Shown piece after piece: positions 5,614 to 11,763 of a DNA stretch of 11,763 bases. The notes under the pieces are model-generated. The model made no database searches. It was given only the letters and a program-made list of their open reading frames with translations, and was not told where the DNA came from. The stretch lies in contig JASLEN010000166.1 in assembly GCA_030151105.1 (NCBI GenBank), positions 1 to 11,763 of the forward strand, given 5' to 3'. Each line of letters starts with the position of its first letter. The first letter of the stretch is position 1. The translations under genes and the position numbers were made by a program. Origin of the DNA: Dysgonomonas sp. Lineage in GTDB: Bacteria; Bacteroidota; Bacteroidia; Bacteroidales; Dysgonomonadaceae.

Positions 5614-7953
5614 TTATTCAGACTTCAAGGTAGTTACTGGATTAGCTCTTGCAGCTTTCCAAGTCATATAACTCACAGATATCAAAGTGAGCAATACGAC
5701 AATACTTCCTGCCAATAGGAATGTCCACCAATTGATTGCTATTTTGTAAGAGAAATCTTCGAGCCATGTACTGACCGCATAGTAGGCAATAGGGCTAGCT
5801 ATAACAAAGGCAATCAGCACACGAATGAGCGACTCCTTATTTAGCATCCACAACACTTGTCCTTCAGTAGCCCCATTCACCTTTCGGATACCAATTTCTT
5901 TCTCTTTTTGCTTAATCATATAGAGTGACATCGCTAGTACTCCCATCACCGAAATAATGATAGTAAGAATAGTAAATGCTGAAAGGATTTTAGAAAGATT
6001 GCTCTCTTTCTTATACCAATTCTGAATCATAGAATCTGCAAACTGAGGATATGTACCCACCTCACCACCAGTGTATGCGGTGTACTCCTTTTGTATTTGA
6101 TCAGCTAGTGCAAATTGATCGGCAGATGGGCTCAATTGAATGCTTACGCTCCAAGGCCACATCTTAGATGTACGCTTACGAATACGTAAATATTTTCGAT
6201 CTTCATTGAGAGACCCCAAGTGAAAGTCACTTAAGGTACCTGTTATTATCGACCGCTCTTTACCACCCAAATCTATAGTCATATTCTCTTTGTTAGTAAG
6301 GGAGGAATTAAACAAATTATTATTTATCAAGAGACTTTTCTCGGTGAATGGGACGTCAGCAGGACTATAGCTAACACCATACATCTCGAAGAAATCATCA
6401 TCGACCAATAACTCTTGCGTACTAAATTGCTCGCCATTTTTCTCAAATGAATTATTATTTCCTCTATCCATCGGCGTACCGCAAGTATAGGCTACTCGCT
6501 CTACACCTGACATTGACAACAACTTATCTTTAAAACCTACCGTTTGAACAGAATCTAGTCCAACTCCCATCGTAAAGATGTTGTTATGCTGATATCCCAA
6601 ATCATAGTTAACTAGATAGTCAGCTTGTTGCTTGATAAAGAATGTACAAATCAACAAAGTGAGTGCCACCAAATATTGAAAAATGATGAGTGCTTTGGAG
6701 TAAGTAGATTTCACCTTACGAGAGAAAGTTCCTTTAACCACTTCTATGGGGTTGAAACCCGAAATAATCATTGCGGGCACAAGTCCTGAAAGAAAAGAAA
6801 TAAGTAGTAGAAAAAGTACACTCACCCCAATATTATATGCAGTAAATTGTTTTGCGATTTCTATTTTAGTCGCCAAAACCTCATTGAAATAGGGTTCTGC
6901 CAAATATGCTAAAAGCAAGCCTAATAGGAAAGTCAATAGCGTCATTAGCAAGGATTCTAGCAGTAATTGCCCAACAATAGCTTTTTGGCTGCTTCCTAAA
7001 AGTTTTTTAATGGCGGCCTCCTTTCCTCTAAAACTAGCCTGTGCCATAGTCATATTCACATAGTTGAGCGTCGCTATTACTAGAATAAGAATAGCTATTG
7101 CTCCATAAATCTTTATAAGCGATAGATTGTTGGTTTTGATAGTTGAATAATCACTAGGATTGGCAGTAAAGTAAGCATCTTCGAGTGGAAGAAACTCCAA
7201 TTTATCAGTGAATCCGTTTTTATAATACCAGAAACTTTCTTTAAAAAGCTCTAATAAAGTAGGAATCTTAGCCATAAGACTAGCACCTTCTTTTTCAAGA
7301 AAATACATTGTGAAGCCGAAATTATAGCTTTCATCAATTATCCAATCATTACCTCCCCAGAAGTTAGTAATAGAACGATAGTTTGCTACAAAATCAACCT
7401 GTGGAAACTGCGAATTATTCGGAATACTTTCCATGATTCCCGTAATAGTATGCTCATCATCATTTACAATCAAAGACTTTCCAATAGGATTTTCCGCTCC
7501 AAATACTTTGTGAGCATATTCCTGCGTTACTACGGCAGTTTTGCGAGCCTCTAGCACTTTTGAAGGATTGCCCTCTATCAGTTTGAAGGAAAACATGGTG
7601 AAGAATGTAGAATCTACAAACATAGCTTCGCTTTGTAGTTTTCCTGTTTCTCGTTTCCCTACAAATACTGTTCGTGTATATATTCGACAGAAGCTCTCTA
7701 CCTCAGGACATTTATCTTGTACAAATGGTGCTACTGAATTACCAAAAGTAGCATCATAGTCATGTGTCATTAGGTAGATTCTATCTTTCTTTTCATGAAA
7801 ACTATCTACCGACAGCTCCTGTTTGGCATATAAACCCAACAAGATAACAAACATCAAGGCTATGGAAAATCCAAAGATGGACACAAAGCTATAGACCTTG
7901 TTTCGTGAAAGAAACTTGAGATAGGTTCTCAGATTGGTTATGAAATTTTTCAT
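5614..7953 (-). CDS. FtsX/MacB-type ABC permease C, double module
   Basis: 779 residues in two FtsX modules with eight predicted membrane helices. Module 1: helix about 19-43, a MacB-like periplasmic core domain (about 45-275), then helices at about 279-301, 328-350 and 375-398. Module 2: helix about 420-440, a second periplasmic domain (about 441-650), then helices at about 657-680, 707-730 and 741-763. The cytoplasmic loop of module 2 carries the conserved EIGIRKVNGAT coupling motif (about 686-696). The corresponding loop of module 1 is weaker (KEAAIKKLLGSS, about 311-322). The tail is NPVTTLKSE. Double-module proteins of this length are common in Bacteroidetes and should act with two ATPase copies. 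The family includes MacB-like exporters and LolCDE-like extractors, and nothing here fixes the substrate. The start ATG (7951-7953) puts the basic MKNFITNLRTYLK just before the first helix, as expected. The stop codon of permease B lies 26 bases above. Confidence 0.93.
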   Translation of the reverse strand: MKNFITNLRTYLKFLSRNKVYSFVSIFGFSIALMFVILLGLYAKQELSVDSFHEKKDRIYLMTHDYDATFGNSVAPFVQDKCPEVESFCRIYTRTVFVGKRETGKLQSEAMFVDSTFFTMFSFKLIEGNPSKVLEARKTAVVTQEYAHKVFGAENPIGKSLIVNDDEHTITGIMESIPNNSQFPQVDFVANYRSITNFWGGNDWIIDESYNFGFTMYFLEKEGASLMAKIPTLLELFKESFWYYKNGFTDKLEFLPLEDAYFTANPSDYSTIKTNNLSLIKIYGAIAILILVIATLNYVNMTMAQASFRGKEAAIKKLLGSSQKAIVGQLLLESLLMTLLTFLLGLLLAYLAEPYFNEVLATKIEIAKQFTAYNIGVSVLFLLLISFLSGLVPAMIISGFNPIEVVKGTFSRKVKSTYSKALIIFQYLVALTLLICTFFIKQQADYLVNYDLGYQHNNIFTMGVGLDSVQTVGFKDKLLSMSGVERVAYTCGTPMDRGNNNSFEKNGEQFSTQELLVDDDFFEMYGVSYSPADVPFTEKSLLINNNLFNSSLTNKENMTIDLGGKERSIITGTLSDFHLGSLNEDRKYLRIRKRTSKMWPWSVSIQLSPSADQFALADQIQKEYTAYTGGEVGTYPQFADSMIQNWYKKESNLSKILSAFTILTIIISVMGVLAMSLYMIKQKEKEIGIRKVNGATEGQVLWMLNKESLIRVLIAFVIASPIAYYAVSTWLEDFSYKIAINWWTFLLAGSIVVLLTLISVSYMTWKAARANPVTTLKSE

Positions 7954-7979
7954 TCTTATATAGTGTGATATTTAACAAT

Positions 7980-10316
7980 TTATTCTGATTTCAATGATTC
8001 TACAGGATTGGATATTGCAGCACTATAGCTTTGCCAACTAACGGCAACAAGTGCCACAAGCAGGACAAAGATGCCCGACAATGGGAACACCCACCATTGT
8101 ATATCAATACGATAAGCAAAACTAGAGAGCCATTTATCTACAATCCAATAGGCAAAAGGTGAGGCAATTATGAAACCAATCAATACTTGAATGATCATAT
8201 TCCGATTGATAAGTTTAACGACCTGAAATTCTGATGCTCCATTAATCTTACGCACTGCTATTTCCTTTCTTCTATACTTTATATTGAAAGCAATAAGACC
8301 ATATACTCCCATGATAGCAATGAGAATAGTGACTACACTGAATAGCCCTACAAGCTTGCCTAAGTTGCTCTCGCTACGATATAGACCTTCCAGCCGTTCA
8401 CTTAGAAACTCTAGTTTCAAGACCTCTTTAGTATGCTTCTTCCAAGTATCTTCTATCAGTTGCAAAGCTCCTCTGGTATCATTTCCCGACAACTTGAAGA
8501 AAAGGATATTATTCCGCTCATCTCCTATAGTTACAAAAGCCATAGGGCGAATAGCCATCTTTAGAGTTTCGAAATTGATATCCTTAACAATACCTATAAC
8601 CTCGGCATTATCTTCAAAAACAAACATCTCTTTTCCTAAAACATCTTCTGGTTTAAATTCATACTTTCTCATAAACTCTTCATTGAATATCATCTTTTTC
8701 TTTTCTGGATTTTCCAAAGCCGTAAAATTATTCCCTACTACTACTTTTGCCCCAAAGAAGTCTAAGTAATTATCGGCTATTGGCCACGACTGCAATGTAA
8801 TTTGTTTGCCACAAAAGTTTCTCCACCACCCCATAGGCACAAATCCAGGGGTAAACTCAGAACGTGTATGTTCTACAATACGAGGATCTTTTAATAGTTC
8901 TTCACTAAATAGTTTGTAATCTACTCCTGTATTCCCAGCATTCATATAAACAATATTTTCCTTTTCTATTCCCCACGAATAATTGACAACATAGTCATAT
9001 TGAAGTTTTATACTCACTGTTATTATGATTAGCATGATAGTAGCTGCGAACTGGAAAGTGATTAATATTGAACGAAGTTTTGAGGTGCCTTTTGTGCTTC
9101 CTACTGATGTTCCCTTAATGGATTCTACAACATTAAATCTTGTGATATATCTTGCTGGATAAATACCAATAATAAAACCAACTAGCAAAGTTAACAGAGA
9201 GCCTAATAACAATACATTAGGACGAGTGACAGACTTTAGATCAGCTGAGAATAATTCAGCGATGGCACTACTCGCCACAAAGTTGACAAGCAACAAGCCT
9301 ATACCAAATGCAATGAGCGAAAACAAGGCTGACTCTACCGCTACTAAAAACAGTTGCTTATCTTTGTTCAAGCCTAACACTCGTTGCAGAGTCAAAGCTT
9401 TCACCCTTGAAGGAGCCATAGCCAACGAAAAGTTTATAAAATTGATATAAGCAATCGCTAGAGTGAGAATAGCAATAGCCAACAATGCAATAGTGATATT
9501 CCAATCGCCAGTGCCCATCGTCGGATATTTGAGATGGATATCACTAAATGGAATAATAGAAAAATCAACTTTCTGTTCTGGATGTTCTTCAAAGTACTTA
9601 AGAGACCCTTCTCCCATAAATTCATCCGTATTCAGAAACTCTTGAAACTGTTGCGCGTTTTCAGGACGTATTTTCATAAAAACATGAAACGAACTTTCTG
9701 ATGCTGGCTGATCGGGGAGATATTCAAATACACCATTTTTAAATGTACTATTAGTAGGAAAATCTTTTAATACGGCCTTAACCGTTGATCTCGTTTGGTT
9801 ATAATAGTTTACCAAGGTTTTATCCAATGCCGATTCATCTCCAAAGAACTTTTTAGCGGTTGACTCTGAGATTGCAATCGTACTACCTTCTGCAATGGCT
9901 TCTCTCAGATTTCCTTCTAATACCACAGGATTAAAAACTGAAGTAAAATCACCTCTTGCTCTCAATAGACTTTCGTCTGTTCCAGTATCTGGTTCCGCGC
10001 CCTCAGCATAGTAACGCCTAGTATTTGTGTGATTTAGTATAGATAGTGACTCTACAAAAGGAGCTTTTTCTCCTATATTCTCTCCATTAGGAACGCTAAA
10101 CCATGCATTATGCATTCCTGTGAAATGAGAATAACGATCGAGTAAATAGATATCACTTGCATCTTTTACATGTTTATTGAAACTCAAATCATAATAGACC
10201 TGTGTCATCAATGCCAAGAATACAGCAAAGGCAGCAGATAGTCCCAGAATATTTAAGAGGCTTGAAGTTTTAAACTTCTTAAGCACATAAGCAAAATTTT
10301 TAAAAATCATTTTCAT
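7980..10316 (-). CDS. FtsX/MacB-type ABC permease B, double module
   Basis: 778 residues, a diverged paralogue of the two flanking permeases with the same layout. First helix about 19-41, periplasmic core domain (about 42-270), helices at about 273-295, 325-349 and 367-388, fifth helix about 416-436, second periplasmic domain (about 437-650), and three final helices within about 655-762. The module 2 coupling motif is EIAVRKINGAS (about 685-695). The same site in module 1 is degenerate (VKALTLQRVLGLNK, about 305-318). The tail is NPVESLKSE. The start ATG at 10316 is separated by one base from the stop of permease A (TAA-T-ATG), which implies translational coupling; ATG two codons later (MIFKNFAYVLKK) is an equally reasonable start. 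Expected to sit in the inner membrane and share the downstream ATPase. Substrate unknown. Confidence 0.93.
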   Translation of the reverse strand: MKMIFKNFAYVLKKFKTSSLLNILGLSAAFAVFLALMTQVYYDLSFNKHVKDASDIYLLDRYSHFTGMHNAWFSVPNGENIGEKAPFVESLSILNHTNTRRYYAEGAEPDTGTDESLLRARGDFTSVFNPVVLEGNLREAIAEGSTIAISESTAKKFFGDESALDKTLVNYYNQTRSTVKAVLKDFPTNSTFKNGVFEYLPDQPASESSFHVFMKIRPENAQQFQEFLNTDEFMGEGSLKYFEEHPEQKVDFSIIPFSDIHLKYPTMGTGDWNITIALLAIAILTLAIAYINFINFSLAMAPSRVKALTLQRVLGLNKDKQLFLVAVESALFSLIAFGIGLLLVNFVASSAIAELFSADLKSVTRPNVLLLGSLLTLLVGFIIGIYPARYITRFNVVESIKGTSVGSTKGTSKLRSILITFQFAATIMLIIITVSIKLQYDYVVNYSWGIEKENIVYMNAGNTGVDYKLFSEELLKDPRIVEHTRSEFTPGFVPMGWWRNFCGKQITLQSWPIADNYLDFFGAKVVVGNNFTALENPEKKKMIFNEEFMRKYEFKPEDVLGKEMFVFEDNAEVIGIVKDINFETLKMAIRPMAFVTIGDERNNILFFKLSGNDTRGALQLIEDTWKKHTKEVLKLEFLSERLEGLYRSESNLGKLVGLFSVVTILIAIMGVYGLIAFNIKYRRKEIAVRKINGASEFQVVKLINRNMIIQVLIGFIIASPFAYWIVDKWLSSFAYRIDIQWWVFPLSGIFVLLVALVAVSWQSYSAAISNPVESLKSE

Positions 10317-10317
10317 A

Positions 10318-11763
10318 TTACTCAGATTTTAAGGATTCAACAGGATTCTTCTTTGCTACATTGCTGCATTTCAAAACTACAACACCTAGCACAACTAGCA
10401 TTAAGGTAATAGCACAAGAAATAAATATTAGAGGATTCATAAATAGTTTGACCGTAAATGCCTGCATCCACTCACTACCCACATAATAGGCTATAAAAGC
10501 ACCTATCAAGAAAGCTGGAACTAGCAACCACAATATATTTCTGACAAAAAGATTAAGAATATCCGATACTGTGGCTCCATTAATCTTACGAATAGCTATT
10601 TCGGCACTACGGCGAATAACCTCATTGTTCAAGTAGGCAACCAAACCAATAATATTGATCAGCAACGCAATCAATCCGACTATCATCACAGATGTCTTAA
10701 ACTTATTTTCGGTGTCATATTGCTTAATAAAGCTGTCGCTATAAGGAGTTATAACAATAGATCTATCTGGCATAACTTCATCAAACGCTTTCTGAATTTG
10801 CTCTATATTGTCTCCATTTACTTTATCCAGTTTTATGACAATAGAAGCGGTATAGTTTGGATTATAGAATAGTGCAGAAGCTCTCTTATCACCTGTAGAG
10901 AGCGAGGAATATGCTACATCTTTGTACACTCCTTTCACCACTAGATTCTCTCCATGCTCGCTAACATTTAGCACTTTTCCGACAACACCATCAGTCCAGC
11001 CTGTATGCAATAGCAGTTGATTGGCAAATTGCTCGCTGACTATCATTTCTCGATCAGTACTTTTTGATGAAAAATTTTCGCCCTTTACAATTGTCATCCC
11101 TAATGTGGGAACATATTTATCGTCGATATAATATAAATCAGCAAAGTTAAATAGCTGTTTATCATCACCAGGTATAGAAACATTGTTACCAGATGCTCCG
11201 CCTCCTACTGCGGGCAAGTCTGTACCCTTGGCTATTGACTGAACAAAAGGGAAGCTTCTGATTTTGTCTAATGCAGTCTCTCTTCTTGAATCTGAAATAC
11301 TTGTATAAACTAGGTTTTCATATTCTATTCCATGATCTCCGTCCACAAGTTTATCGTATTGCAGAGCTACAATAGTAAGGAGAGTCAGCAAAAACATGGA
11401 TGCAACAAACTGAACGAAAAGTAGTGAAAGCTTCCAACCTCTTCTACCTTGTGTATGATTTTTCAGAGCTGTCATTACTGAAATAGAAGACAACATATAC
11501 GCTGGGACAATACTTGCAGAGGCAAATATCACAAGTAGGATAAGTCCTAGGATTAGAAGAGACTTGAGAGAAAAGAGCGCTGTTATCGTTACTTCAAAAA
11601 TATTTTCAACTATGCTTTTCCCAAAAAATATAAAAATTGCGGCTAAAACTATTGCTATCAAAAAGTGTAACAACACCTCAGTCATTATCATTCCACTAAT
11701 ATCCCTCCTAGACGCTCCGTACGATTTATGCACCGCAACCGCCCTCGATTTATCGACCAAACA
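10318..11763 (-). CDS. FtsX/MacB-type ABC permease A, C-terminal part, cut by right edge
   Basis: About 481 codons are visible and the frame is still open at the edge (TGT at 11761-11763). The TTG at 11760 is not credible as the start, because the visible protein begins inside the cytoplasmic loop of module 1 (AVAVHKSYGASRRDI). By comparison with permeases B and C, about 300 N-terminal residues are missing. Visible parts, counted from the TTG: helices at about 28-48 and 66-88, fifth helix about 111-132, a periplasmic domain (about 135-350), then three final helices with the coupling motif EIAIRKINGAT between the first and second of them, and the tail NPVESLKSE. Its module 1 loop is closer to the canonical form (KSYGAS) than those of B and C. 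It is the earliest visible gene of the operon, and the promoter is outside the window. Confidence 0.92.
   Translation of the reverse strand, partial: CLVDKSRAVAVHKSYGASRRDISGMIMTEVLLHFLIAIVLAAIFIFFGKSIVENIFEVTITALFSLKSLLILGLILLVIFASASIVPAYMLSSISVMTALKNHTQGRRGWKLSLLFVQFVASMFLLTLLTIVALQYDKLVDGDHGIEYENLVYTSISDSRRETALDKIRSFPFVQSIAKGTDLPAVGGGASGNNVSIPGDDKQLFNFADLYYIDDKYVPTLGMTIVKGENFSSKSTDREMIVSEQFANQLLLHTGWTDGVVGKVLNVSEHGENLVVKGVYKDVAYSSLSTGDKRASALFYNPNYTASIVIKLDKVNGDNIEQIQKAFDEVMPDRSIVITPYSDSFIKQYDTENKFKTSVMIVGLIALLINIIGLVAYLNNEVIRRSAEIAIRKINGATVSDILNLFVRNILWLLVPAFLIGAFIAYYVGSEWMQAFTVKLFMNPLIFISCAITLMLVVLGVVVLKCSNVAKKNPVESLKSE

Noticed and set aside
4908..7953. Naming the ATPase and permease as macB or lolCDE
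   Set aside because: MacB fuses the ATPase to a four-helix permease and works with MacA; here the subunits are separate, the permeases have eight helices, and no fusion partner is visible.
8284..9645. Plus-strand frames opposite permease B, the longest 161 codons
   Set aside because: They mirror the membrane helices and coding pattern of the permease and show no family features of their own.

Overview
The window looks like chromosomal DNA of an AT-rich Bacteroidales species (Bacteroides, Parabacteroides or Dysgonomonas-like; the genus cannot be resolved by eye). The evidence is a hybrid two-component sensor with a double beta-propeller periplasmic domain, tandem roughly 780-residue FtsX-type permeases ending in NPVESLKSE-like tails, A/T-rich leaders with little Shine-Dalgarno signal, and several matches to the Bacteroidetes -33/-7 promoter. 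There are no RNA genes, mobile elements or CRISPR arrays. No gene-free stretch exceeds 200 bases.

Left region (1-2817, minus strand): one uninterrupted reading frame runs off the left edge. It is the N-terminal 939 residues of a hybrid two-component (HTCS-type) sensor kinase: signal peptide, 14 propeller blades, Y_Y_Y domain, one membrane helix, H-box, and the first residues of the ATPase domain. A clear rho-independent terminator (2897-2936) separates it from the next module.

Middle region (2897-4708): a small redox-flavoured module. A DsbA/FrnE-like thioredoxin-fold protein (CSAC active site, lipoprotein signal, winged-helix-like tail) and a YdhR-like ABM-fold protein lie on the minus strand, probably as one transcript. 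A divergent HxlR-family regulator with a conserved N-terminal cysteine lies on the plus strand. The 81-base gap between the regulator and the DsbA-like gene holds three short dyads overlapping the predicted minus-strand promoter. The inference is a thiol- or electrophile-responsive regulator controlling itself and two stress-related products.

Convergent gap (4709-4907): three inverted repeats. The last is best read as the terminator of the ABC operon coming from the right.

Right region (4908-11763, minus strand): an ABC exporter operon of the MacB/FtsX (type VII) class. The order of transcription is permease A (cut by the right edge), permease B, permease C, then a LolD/MacB-like ATPase, with gaps of 1, 26 and 31 bases. 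One ATPase appears to serve three diverged double-module permeases. The substrate cannot be read from the sequence.
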